Assembly: GCA_025964535.1 (NCBI GenBank)
Contig: JAOPYX010000357.1
Location: 1 to 54,878 of the forward strand
Length of the DNA stretch: 54,878 nucleotides
Origin: Actinomycetes bacterium
Lineage (GTDB): Bacteria > Actinomycetota > Thermoleophilia > Gaiellales > Gaiellaceae
Direction: 5' to 3'
Of the stretch, positions 32,262 through 41,021 are shown piece after piece. The translations under genes and the position numbers were made by a program. Each line of letters begins with the position of its first letter. Within the stretch, counting starts at the first letter, position 1. The notes beneath the pieces are model-generated. The model did no database searches. It was not told where the DNA came from and worked only from the letters and a program-made list of their open reading frames with translations.

Positions 32262-34940
32262 GTGGGTGAGAAGGGTATGCGCGGTGCGCCAACGCGAGTC
32301 GCGTCTGCTGAGGCGCGCGTCGCTCGGTACAACGGCAAGCTCGCTGCGCCGCGTCCGTCGGCGGCGATCATCGAGCGCGCGAGGTTGCTCGAAACGCTCG
32401 CGGATAACCGCGCCCCGCTCATCCTTCTCAGTGCGCCACCCGGATTCGGTAAGACGTCTCTTGCTGCGATGTGGGTTGCGTCGCGCGCGGCGCCTCGAGC
32501 GGCATGGGTGACCGTCGATGCGGACGACAACTCCGGCGGCCGCTTCTGGCACGCGGTCAACGCCGCGCTCGCAGCGGCAGTCGACGGCTCCGGTGAGACG
32601 TTCGAACCCGATAGCAGCGCACCGCCCGCGGAGATCGCGCTGGAGACGGCCTCTCGCGCCGATCGGCCGCTGATTCTCGTCCTCGACGACTTCCACGAGT
32701 TGCGTGACGACGCCGCGCTTCATCAATTCGATGTCTTCCGTCGCTACACGCCGCCGCTCTTGCAGGTGATGCTCGTCACGCGCGTCGATCCGCGCCTCCC
32801 GCTACAGCGGCTGCGGATGGAGGGGCGGATGACGGAGTTGCGCGCGGCCGAGCTGGCGTTCACGCGCGACGAGACTGCGGCGCTCCTTGCCGGAATCGAC
32901 GGAATCGGGCCCGCAGAGATCGACGAGTTGCACGCGTGCACGGAAGGCTGGCCTGCCGCGCTGCGTTTCGTCGTCCTCGCCCTCAAGGCCGCCCCCGATC
33001 CACGTCGCTTCGTCAGGCAGTTCGCCGGCGACGACAGGGCTCTCGCCGACTACCTCTTGACGGAGGTCGTGGCGAGTCATCCACCCGAGGTGCACGACTT
33101 CCTTCTCCGCACGTCGATTCCCGACCAGCTGACGCCGAGCCTCGCACGGCAGCTTGCTCCGGGTGTCGACGCCGACGCGTTGCTGATCGAGCTCGAGAAG
33201 GAGAATCTCTTCGTCTCGGAGATCGCGGGCGGTCCTCACGGCTACCGCTACCACAACCTCTTCCGCGGGTTCCTCCGGATGGAGGCGGCCCGCGAGTTGG
33301 GCACCGAGGTGGCGGAACTGCATCGGACGAGCGCAAACTGGTGTGCGGCGACGGGCGACTATCTCGCCGCTCTGCGCCATGCGGTTGCCGGCGGCGACTG
33401 GTCTCTCGCCGGCGAGATCGTGCTCGACAACTGGCGGGCTCTCTTCCTCGTGGAGACCCAGGCCGTCGTGGCGGCGATCGTCGCCGGAATCGGCTCAGCT
33501 CCCCTGCGTGAGCAACCCGAGTTGGCGCTGCTTGCGGCCGCGGCACTGCTCAGTAGCGGTGAGCTGCAGTCGGCCGAACGGTGCATTCTGGCCGCAGGAG
33601 ACGCATTCGCCGAGCGTGACGAGCGGCAGCCGGATCTCGAGTCGCTTCGGACGATGTGCCTCTCATCAGCGGCGCGCCTCCGTGGTGACACGTCCGCAGC
33701 TGCTGCATCCGCACGCACACTGCTCACGCTGGCGCCGTCGACGCGGCTGACGCAGGACGTCATCCGGCGTCAGCAGAAGACGCTCGCCTTGCACGCGTTG
33801 GCAGCCGCTGAGCTCGAGAGCGCCGAGCTCGAGGAGGCCGAAGAACACCTGGAGCAGGTGCTCGAGCTCGCGCAAGAACAGGGAGCAGACACGGTGGCGC
33901 TCCGCAGCCTCGCTCGGCTGGCGCTCCTAGAAGCGGTGCGAGGGCGATTGCAGCACAGCGAAGCGCGAGCCGAGGAGGCGCTCGCATTTGCGGCCGCGCG
34001 GTGCAGGAGTGACGAGCCCCAGGTGGTCAGCGCTCACAACGCACTCGCATGGGTCATGTACGAGTGGAACGAGTTGCAGGCCGCAGCGGACCACGCTTCA
34101 CTCGCGCTGCAGGCCAGTCGCAGGCTCGGCGATCGCTTCGAGGAGGTCTTCGCGACTCATGTCTCGGCGCTCGTCGACGCCGCCGCAGGCCCCCGAGGAG
34201 TCGGGCGCGGGCTGCGCCGTCTGCGCGGGCTCGCCGCGGAGCTCGACGGTTGGCAGACGCCGCGCCTCCTGCAACTGCTGTTCGCGGCTTCGGAGGCCCG
34301 CCTGCTTGCCGCCCGTGGCGGGACCGTCGAGGCGTGGCGTGCCTTGGGTGACGAGCCGGGCTTGGACGAGACGCTCCTGGCCGGCGCTGTTCGCGCCCGG
34401 CTTCACCTGCAGGAGGGGCACCCGTGGGAAGCGGTCGACGCCCTGGCTCCCGGGATCGAGCTGTCGGCGACGAGCGAGGACATTCCGGGCGCGATCGAGG
34501 CCTCGCTCCTGGAAGCACTTGCGCGCGCGGAGCTGCGCGATCGCGAGGGAAGCTCGCGTGCCCTCGAGCGCGCGCTGCATCTCGCAGCGCCGCACCGGCA
34601 CCGGCGTGTCTTTCTCGAGGGCGGCCCGACGATCCGCCAGATGCTTCTCGACCATATTCGTACGGGCACGGGAAACCGGTCGTTCCTCGGTGACCTGCTC
34701 GAGATCTTCGACAACGGCGCCCCACGACCGGCGGTCGGACAATTGCTCGAGCCGCTGAGCGAGCGAGAGGTTGCCGTGCTCAGCTACCTACCGACCATGC
34801 TCTCCAACCAAGAGATCGCGTCGGAGCTCTTCGTGTCGGTCAACACGGTGAAGACGCACCTTCGGAGCATCTACCGCAAGCTCGGTACCTCGAAGCGGCG
34901 TGACGCAGTAGCGGCGGCGCGAGCGCGCGATCTCATCTGA
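32262..34940 (+). CDS. MalT-like giant LuxR-family regulator
   Basis: 892 aa; LILLSAPPGFGKTSLAAMWVA; C-terminal LSEREVAVLSYLPTMLSNQEIASELFVSVNTVKTHLRSIYRKLGTSKRRDAVAAARA. Confidence 0.9.
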   Translation: MGEKGMRGAPTRVASAEARVARYNGKLAAPRPSAAIIERARLLETLADNRAPLILLSAPPGFGKTSLAAMWVASRAAPRAAWVTVDADDNSGGRFWHAVNAALAAAVDGSGETFEPDSSAPPAEIALETASRADRPLILVLDDFHELRDDAALHQFDVFRRYTPPLLQVMLVTRVDPRLPLQRLRMEGRMTELRAAELAFTRDETAALLAGIDGIGPAEIDELHACTEGWPAALRFVVLALKAAPDPRRFVRQFAGDDRALADYLLTEVVASHPPEVHDFLLRTSIPDQLTPSLARQLAPGVDADALLIELEKENLFVSEIAGGPHGYRYHNLFRGFLRMEAARELGTEVAELHRTSANWCAATGDYLAALRHAVAGGDWSLAGEIVLDNWRALFLVETQAVVAAIVAGIGSAPLREQPELALLAAAALLSSGELQSAERCILAAGDAFAERDERQPDLESLRTMCLSSAARLRGDTSAAAASARTLLTLAPSTRLTQDVIRRQQKTLALHALAAAELESAELEEAEEHLEQVLELAQEQGADTVALRSLARLALLEAVRGRLQHSEARAEEALAFAAARCRSDEPQVVSAHNALAWVMYEWNELQAAADHASLALQASRRLGDRFEEVFATHVSALVDAAAGPRGVGRGLRRLRGLAAELDGWQTPRLLQLLFAASEARLLAARGGTVEAWRALGDEPGLDETLLAGAVRARLHLQEGHPWEAVDALAPGIELSATSEDIPGAIEASLLEALARAELRDREGSSRALERALHLAAPHRHRRVFLEGGPTIRQMLLDHIRTGTGNRSFLGDLLEIFDNGAPRPAVGQLLEPLSEREVAVLSYLPTMLSNQEIASELFVSVNTVKTHLRSIYRKLGTSKRRDAVAAARARDLI

Positions 34941-35144
34941 CGAGCGGACGGACCCCGGGGTGTGTCGCCCTGCCCACGCGACGTGCCTAGTGAATCCACC
35001 GATGCACCGGCGCGCAAGTACGTCGATGTTGTTGTACGTCAAGAAAAAGTAAAGAGCGGGAGCTCGGACGTCGCCCGCGGTGGATGTGGCTGCCTGTTCG
35101 TGCACCAAGACAGCCCGCCACGACGACAACACGACAGGAGACGC

Positions 35145-35651
35145 ATGGATGACACAGTCGGCAATCGCATCTTCGTGAGTCGCAAACGGCTCGCGCAAGG
35201 CCAGCGGGGTAGCGCGCTCGAAGAGGTGGTCCAGCTCTACGCGCCTCTATTCCGTGTTGCCTGGGACGATCAGCGACGGATGATCATCACGTCCCACTCG
35301 GGGGTCGTCGAGGCCGATGACCTCAACGAGGAAGGCCATGCGCAGGAGGAGCCCGGCATCGACGGAGGTGTGGGGCAGACATCGCTCCTGTTCCGGTCGG
35401 TAAACGAGCGCATTCGGGAGCTGGCGAGCGTGGTGCCCGACCGCGTCTTCGAGTTGGTGTGCGAGTGCGACGACGACCGCTGCGCCGACGTCCTGCACAT
35501 GGACAGGTACGAGTACGAGGCGCTCCGCGCCAACCCTCAGCTGTTCGTTCTCGCCAAGGGTCACGAGCGCGATGAATCCGGCGTGGTGGCCCGCGCCGAC
35601 GGTTATGTCGTCGTACGAGCGGAGCTCGACACGACGACCGAAAGGAGATGA
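35145..35651 (+). CDS. conserved hypothetical protein, paralogous to 26350..26661 with N-terminal extension
   Basis: ATG preceded by AGGAG; LLFRSVNERIRELASVVPDRVFELVCECDDDRCADVLHMDRYEYEALRANP...GHERDESGVVARADGYVVVR. Confidence 0.7.
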   Translation: MDDTVGNRIFVSRKRLAQGQRGSALEEVVQLYAPLFRVAWDDQRRMIITSHSGVVEADDLNEEGHAQEEPGIDGGVGQTSLLFRSVNERIRELASVVPDRVFELVCECDDDRCADVLHMDRYEYEALRANPQLFVLAKGHERDESGVVARADGYVVVRAELDTTTERR

Positions 35652-35656
35652 CGTTC

Positions 35657-36130
35657 ATGTCGCAGCTACTTCCCGATCGGCGTCGCCGCGCTTCGTCCGA
35701 ACGTTGGGAGCCGCTCGGCGAGCTCGAGCAAGTCACCCAGCGGATGCGTCAGATGCTCGATCAAACGATGGGGGACTCATTCCTGCCTGCGGCCATCGGC
35801 GAGCTGGAGTCGTGGTCGCCACCCGTGGACATCGAAGAGCAAGACGATGCGTATCTGGTCGAAGCCGAGGTTCCGGGAGTCAAGCGCGATGACGTCAACA
35901 TCGAGCTCGTCGGCAACGAGCTTCTGATCACCGGCGAGATCAAGGAGCGGGAGCGAGTAGGCATCATCCGCCGGCGCACCCGGCGCCGCGGGCAGTTCGC
36001 CTACCGGGTGGTGCTCCCCGAGCAGGTCGACGCCGAAGAGATTGACGCCAAGCTCGACGACGGCGTTCTCACCGTTCGCGTGCCGAAGTCTCAGCGAGCA
36101 CGACGACGGCAGGTCGAGATCAAGGGTTGA
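35657..36130 (+). CDS. Hsp20/alpha-crystallin small heat-shock protein (second copy)
   Basis: WSPPVDIEEQDDAYLVEAEVPGVKRDDVNIELVGNELLITGEIKE; GVLTVRVPKSQRARRRQVEI; RBS AAAGGAG upstream of ATG 35657. Confidence 0.9.
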   Translation: MSQLLPDRRRRASSERWEPLGELEQVTQRMRQMLDQTMGDSFLPAAIGELESWSPPVDIEEQDDAYLVEAEVPGVKRDDVNIELVGNELLITGEIKERERVGIIRRRTRRRGQFAYRVVLPEQVDAEEIDAKLDDGVLTVRVPKSQRARRRQVEIKG

Positions 36131-36140
36131 AAGCGGCCGT

Positions 36141-36185
36141 ACGGTGGGGGCGGACATATCACCCACCACTCACCGCCCCCACCGT
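36141..36185. terminator. bidirectional terminator candidate (13-bp perfect stem)
   Basis: ACGGTGGGGGCGG / CCGCCCCCACCGT perfect inverted repeat, 19-nt loop, between convergent hsp20 and LuxR genes. Confidence 0.65.
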
Positions 36186-36201
36186 CACGGCGATGACCCG
36201 G

Positions 36202-39006
36202 TTAGAGCGAGGCGCTGCTCCCTTCGCCGGAGCTCCGCAACAGGCGATGCGCAAGTTCGGTGCGCGAGCCGACCGAGAGCTTCTGGAAGATCTTGTGCAG
36301 GTGATACTCGACCGTCCTCACGCTGACGAAGAGCTGCTCTGCTATCGCCGGATTCGATGCGCCGTCGGCAACGAGCAGCGCGATGCGTTGTTCGTGCGGA
36401 GTCAAGGCATCGAGCACGGCGCCCTTGTGCTCCGGTGCGCGACCGCCGGTCGCTACCAGCTCGAGTTGCGCACGACCGGCGAACGCGTCAGCACCCATCC
36501 CTCGCAGCATCTCGTACGCCACCGTCAGTTGCGCCCGTGCGTCCGACCGGCGCCGGCGCCTGCGCAACCATTCTCCGTACATGAGTCTCGCGCGGGCGAG
36601 CTGCGGCCGGGCGCGGCAATGCTTCAGGTGCTCGATCGCCGACTCGTACAAGGCTTCCGCTGCGACCGGCTCAGCCAAGAGAGCGCGCGAACGAGCAAGC
36701 ATTCCGTTTGACCATTCCGTCCCGCTCGCCAACGCAGCTTCCTCGAAACGTCCTAGCGCCGTAGCCGCCAGATCGAGGTCGCGGCTCCGGGCGGCGGCTT
36801 CGATGAGCTCCGGTAGAGCAAAGGCGGTGACGAAGCAGCCAGTCTCTTCACACGCGGCGCGAGCGGCTGTCATCGCGGCGTCATAGTGGCCAAGGCCGTT
36901 CTCGAGAACAGCAAGCGCATGTTGCGCGAAGCCGAGCTCGGCGCCCTGGCCGCGCGCTGTCGCATCGCCGATCGCGCCGCGCGCGATTCGCCGCGCGCGC
37001 TTGTCGCGTCCACACCATGCGGCGGCGAGCAGTTGGCCCAACCGTGTGCGATCTCCGACTCCGAGATCGCCTTCCGCGGCTGCGATCTCGGCGGCGTGTC
37101 GCACGTCCACCGTTGCCATGTCGAACCGGCCGACGAGGATCTCGTACACGCTGCCGCGATAGTTGAGTGCCGACGCCAGGGTTCCCGGTCCCACTCGACC
37201 CGCGACGTCGACGCGGCGTGTCACGAGATCGTAGAGAGCCTCGTCATCGAGAAGCTCTATGGCTGCGTCGCAGCCGAACCCGAGCAGACGTGGGGTGGAG
37301 GACTCGCGGAGCATCTTCAACGCGCGCCGGAGGAGCGGTGCTGCTGCGGCGTGGCCCTCGAGCACGAGCGTGGCAAACCCATCGAGGAGAAGGTCGGAAG
37401 CGGTTATCCCCGCCGCAGGATCTCTTGTTCGTTCCCGCGCCGCCTTCGCGGTCCAGATCACGCTGTAATTCCTTCCGAGCGTCCCGGCGTGGATTGCCGC
37501 GTTCAGGGCTTCGAGGTACGTCTCACCGGCTTGCTGCAGATCGACTTGCTCGAGTGCCCGGGCAACCGCGAGCAACGAGCGGGCGCCGTCTCGATTGCGA
37601 TCGAGCTCGACGTCGATCACGGCACGCAGGCGTTGCAGATGCACGCCCTCGGGTTGGGCAGCAACGTCGGGGCCTAGACGGTCGAGCACGATAGACGCTC
37701 TCAATGGTGCTCCGGCGGCGAGCTCGGCCTCGGCCGCGGCAACCGTGCGCGTCAGATGGCCCACGTCATTGGGCGTCAGCTCCGCCGAGCGCTCCAGCAA
37801 GGCCGCGGCGGCGCTGAACGCACCGCGGGTACTCGCAGCTTTGGCGGCCTGCTCCAATTCGTCGGCGACGTCCGCGTCCGGCCCGAGCGATGCCGCCGCA
37901 CGATGCATGGTGCCCTGATCACCGTTGAGCGAGGAACGCGTCACAGCTGCCAGAGCGCTGTGGACGCGGCGGCGGTCGTGCCCGGGGGACATCCTGTAGA
38001 CCGCCGTGCCCATGAACGAATAGCGGAATCGCACGTTCTCGCCGACTTCGACGATGCCGGCCGATTCGGCGGGGTCGAGCGCGGTTCTCTCGAGACCGAG
38101 GTCTTCGGCTGCGCTCCAGAGGATGTCATTGCTTGCACCAGGCTCGGCGGCAACAAGCAACAACATCAGCCTCGTGGCCGGTGGAAGAGCGGCGACACGT
38201 CGCATGAGCCGTTGCTCGAGGCGCGGCCCCAGTGGGAGATGCGCCGGCAAGGGCACACGCCCGGCCAGCTCATGGGGCGTAAGCGCGCCCGCCAGGTCGA
38301 GTAGTGCGAGCGGGTTGCCGTTCAGCTCGGCGAGCAGCTGAGCACGAACCTGCTCGTTCAGGTGCTCGGGCGTGGCCGCGTCGAGGAGAACCCGGGCGTC
38401 GTCGTCGGGCAGCGGAGGAACGTGCAGCTCCGGTATGCCTTCGAACGGCTGACCCTCGAGTGTGTCGGCGGCCACGAGGAGTGCGACGCCTTCGTCGCTG
38501 AGCCTGCGGCTGACGAAGCCCAGGATCTGGGCGGTCTCTCGATCGAGTGCGTGCGCGTCGTCGATCAGGCACAAGAGCGGCCGTGCCGGACCGCGACCTG
38601 CGAAGACTGCGAGCAACGCTGCACCGAACGAAATGAGACTCGGCGCTGCAGCCCCCGTGTCGGAGATCGCGTTCAGGGCTTCGCGCGCCGGCTGAGCGAG
38701 ATCCATCGTCTCTTCCTGTAGCTGCGTGAGCAGGTCATGAAGGCCGGCGAAAGAGAGCTCTCTCTCGGGCTCATGCCCGGCGATAGCAGCGACGGTCATT
38801 CCGGTTGCCCTCTCCGCCGCGTACTCGAGGAGGGCGGTCTTGCCTATGCCGGGCTCGCCGCAGAGCGCCAGTGCACCGCTTCTTCCGTCACGCGCGGACT
38901 CCAACAGCCGATCGATGGCCGCGCATTCGGAGAGCCGACCGACGAGCCGCGGGCGGCGCGTAGCCGATCTTGATCCACGGCTATCCGCGGCGATGCTTGA
39001 ACCCAT
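36202..39006 (-). CDS. giant LuxR-family regulator (LAL-like, canonical P-loop)
   Basis: MGSSIAADSRG... start; LALCGEPGIGKTALLEYAAERA; C-terminal LTPHEQRIALLVADGASNPAIAEQLFVSVRTVEYHLHKIFQKLSVGSRTELA; ORF extends to 39336. Confidence 0.88.
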   Translation of the reverse strand: MGSSIAADSRGSRSATRRPRLVGRLSECAAIDRLLESARDGRSGALALCGEPGIGKTALLEYAAERATGMTVAAIAGHEPERELSFAGLHDLLTQLQEETMDLAQPAREALNAISDTGAAAPSLISFGAALLAVFAGRGPARPLLCLIDDAHALDRETAQILGFVSRRLSDEGVALLVAADTLEGQPFEGIPELHVPPLPDDDARVLLDAATPEHLNEQVRAQLLAELNGNPLALLDLAGALTPHELAGRVPLPAHLPLGPRLEQRLMRRVAALPPATRLMLLLVAAEPGASNDILWSAAEDLGLERTALDPAESAGIVEVGENVRFRYSFMGTAVYRMSPGHDRRRVHSALAAVTRSSLNGDQGTMHRAAASLGPDADVADELEQAAKAASTRGAFSAAAALLERSAELTPNDVGHLTRTVAAAEAELAAGAPLRASIVLDRLGPDVAAQPEGVHLQRLRAVIDVELDRNRDGARSLLAVARALEQVDLQQAGETYLEALNAAIHAGTLGRNYSVIWTAKAARERTRDPAAGITASDLLLDGFATLVLEGHAAAAPLLRRALKMLRESSTPRLLGFGCDAAIELLDDEALYDLVTRRVDVAGRVGPGTLASALNYRGSVYEILVGRFDMATVDVRHAAEIAAAEGDLGVGDRTRLGQLLAAAWCGRDKRARRIARGAIGDATARGQGAELGFAQHALAVLENGLGHYDAAMTAARAACEETGCFVTAFALPELIEAAARSRDLDLAATALGRFEEAALASGTEWSNGMLARSRALLAEPVAAEALYESAIEHLKHCRARPQLARARLMYGEWLRRRRRRSDARAQLTVAYEMLRGMGADAFAGRAQLELVATGGRAPEHKGAVLDALTPHEQRIALLVADGASNPAIAEQLFVSVRTVEYHLHKIFQKLSVGSRTELAHRLLRSSGEGSSASL

Positions 39007-39398
39007 GACACCTCCACCATTCCCATTAGTCCGAGAACGACGCGAGTGCGGTTGCGGAGACAAGTCGTGCGGCGTGCAGTCGTTCGCGGATAAGCATCGG
39101 TCAACGGCTTCATGCGGTGCAAGGGCTGTGGGCACGCGCGCGTTGCCAGGCGCTTCACTGGGAAGCCGAACTGCGCGAGAAGAGTGGTTACGGTCGGCGG
39201 ATGACCATGCCTGCAAGTGTCTTCCCCGTGCATTCTCGCGCGTTCGGCCGTCGCGTCGACCGCGCACTCTCATGACGTCGCTCGTCGTTGCGCACACGGG
39301 TCGAACCGCTGCCGGCATCTCAGTGAACATGCGCACCGCCGCGGCCTGACGCGATCTTCCTGAGGCACATCTCGAGCCCGGCTGAGTTCACCCCGCCC

Positions 39399-39435
39399 GG
39401 GTGAGCCAGGCTCACCTGCTCCGTTTCTAGCCTCG
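39399..39435 (+). promoter_or_regulatory. promoter-like element, site A (GGTGA-N7-TCACC dyad plus TAGCCT -10-like box)
   Basis: GGGTGAGCCAGGCTCACCTGCTCCGTTTCTAGCCTCG, 68 nt before the Thr-rich gene; matches sites B and C ungapped. Confidence 0.5.
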
Positions 39436-39503
39436 TGACTTCCCAAGGGAGTTGACGCCGTGGCGAAAACGTCCGGGCACTCCGACGAATGGAGAGGAGT
39501 CAT

Positions 39504-40019
39504 ATGAAACCGATCGCTACGGGGGTGCTCTGTTTGCTCCTCGCCGGCGTCGGGATGTACGCGGCGACTGCCGTCGCGTCGCACGCCAGTCCGGCCGTCG
39601 TCACCACGCCGACGCCGCCGAACATCGTGCCGCCCACACCTCCGGGCAGTTGCAACTGCACGACTTCGCCGTGTGTCTGCACGGTCCCGACGACGACGAC
39701 TACACCGACGACGACGGCGGTCACGACGACGGTGCCGGTCACGACGGTGACCACGACGGTGGCCGTGACGACCTCGGCTGCGCCGACTCCCGCCGCGACG
39801 ACTCCCGCCGCGACGACCGCATCGGTGGCCGCGACAACCGCGGTGATAACCACGGCACCGACCACGACGGCTGCCACAACGACGGCGCCCACGACGACCG
39901 CTGCGCCGACCACCACGACGGCCCCGACGGGAGGGGTCAAGGGCGCCACGGCTACGACGCCGTCCGCTCCGACGAAGCCCGCAGCGGTAGCTCCCAAACA
40001 GCTGACCTTCACCCCGTGA
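39504..40019 (+). CDS. secreted Thr/Pro-rich low-complexity protein
   Basis: Signal peptide MKPIATGVLCLLLAGVGMYAATAVASHA; CNCTTSPCVC; about 90-aa Thr-rich tract; RBS GAGAGGAG. Confidence 0.75.
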   Translation: MKPIATGVLCLLLAGVGMYAATAVASHASPAVVTTPTPPNIVPPTPPGSCNCTTSPCVCTVPTTTTTPTTTAVTTTVPVTTVTTTVAVTTSAAPTPAATTPAATTASVAATTAVITTAPTTTAATTTAPTTTAAPTTTTAPTGGVKGATATTPSAPTKPAAVAPKQLTFTP

Positions 40020-40156
40020 CCTCGTCCCGCGACAGAGGAGGTGCCATCACCCGCAACGCAGGCAGAGCAGGCGGTACGCAGAGCCCAGAGGTCCACTCGG
40101 CAACGCCGCATACGAGCACGTCAACCGAACAACCGCGAACACAAGGAGCATCTCAC

Positions 40157-40891
40157 TTGCATCTCAACCGCAGGATCAGCGTGTTGCTGGCCGCGTTCGC
40201 CCTCAGCGTCGGGCTGGGTACGGCTGCTGCCTATGCCGACAACGGCAACAACGGCGGCACCGAGACCACGACGAAGGACAGCAACAATCCGGCCAACCAG
40301 ACCTCCAATCCGTCGCAGACCGGTACGGGCGGCAACTCGACCGGGACCCAGACGGGTTCTGCGAGCGGCGGCACTAACTCGTCATCGCAGAACGTGTCGA
40401 TGTCGCAGTGCAGCTCGAGCGTCGCGGCCGTTCTGATCGCCCCGACGGGCGGCAACGGCGGCAACGGCGCAGCAGGCACGGCGACCTCCGGTGCCGGCGG
40501 TGCCGGCGGTGCAGGCGGTGCCGGCGGTGCCGGCGGCGCACAGACCGGCGATCAGTCCGCGAACGGCGGCGCCGGTACGACGACCGCTTCCGGCGGAGCC
40601 GGTGGCTCCACCGACGAGCAGACCGCAGGTCGCGGCGGCTCGGGCGGCGAGGGTGGCGACGGCGGCAACTCGAAGGCCGTCGGCATCGGTGGGGATGGCG
40701 GCAACGGCGGCAGCGCCGCTACGAGGATCGAGGGCGACATCACGAACACCTCGATCTCGAACAACAGCGCGGACATCGACCAGTCGAACCATCAGTCGAT
40801 CCTCGCCGTGAACGTGCAGCTGCTCAAGCAGGAAAGCAGCCTCGAGCAGTGGCTGAAGAACAACCCGGAGAACTCGAGCAACGGGAGCTAG
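40157..40891 (+). CDS. secreted Gly-rich (PGRS-like) protein, TTG start
   Basis: TTG start 8 nt after AAGGAG; signal peptide (M)HLNRRISVLLAAFALSVGLGTAAAYA; GGNGGNGAAG...GAGGAGGAGGAGGAGGA; C-terminal NTSISNNSADIDQSNHQSILAVNVQLLKQ. Confidence 0.75.
   Translation: MHLNRRISVLLAAFALSVGLGTAAAYADNGNNGGTETTTKDSNNPANQTSNPSQTGTGGNSTGTQTGSASGGTNSSSQNVSMSQCSSSVAAVLIAPTGGNGGNGAAGTATSGAGGAGGAGGAGGAGGAQTGDQSANGGAGTTTASGGAGGSTDEQTAGRGGSGGEGGDGGNSKAVGIGGDGGNGGSAATRIEGDITNTSISNNSADIDQSNHQSILAVNVQLLKQESSLEQWLKNNPENSSNGS
40489..40545 (+). repeat. 9-nt imperfect tandem repeat encoding (GAG)n
   Basis: GGTGCCGGCGGTGCAGGCGGTGCCGGCGGTGCCGGC tract within the Gly-rich CDS. Confidence 0.7.
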
Positions 40892-40939
40892 CTCTCCGTC
40901 TCTCCCTAGCCCACGAGGGATCTCGTCGTAGGGCCGGTT

Positions 40940-40971
40940 CGGGGCGCACCGTGAAGCGCCCCGCCTTTTCT
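40940..40971 (+). terminator. rho-independent terminator
   Basis: CGGGGCGC-accgtgaa-GCGCCCCG followed by CCTTTTCTT, 48 nt after the Gly-rich gene stop. Confidence 0.8.
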
Positions 40972-41021
40972 TGCCATAGCCAGCGGTAACCAGTCGTCCT
41001 CCAGGAGGAGGAAGGAGAAGG

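Noticed and set aside
39690-39930. Triplet repeats as a phase-variation (frameshift) switch
   Set aside because: Units are multiples of 3 nt, so slippage changes length but not frame
39500-40111. 203-aa minus-strand Val/Ala/Gly-rich ORF
   Set aside because: Reverse-complement frame of the Thr-rich tract; no signal or RBS support
39452-40156. Asp/His/Gly-rich N-terminal part of the 479-aa ORF (DDDDYTDDDGGHDDGAGHDG...), which could look like a calcium-binding RTX-type protein
   Set aside because: It is the alternate frame of the Thr codon (ACG/ACC) repeats of the signal-peptide-bearing 39504 gene; the Gly-rich protein has its own RBS and TTG start at 40157
40440-40720. Possible CRISPR-like or satellite array
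   Set aside because: Short 9-nt coding repeats without unique spacers; same for 44006-44060
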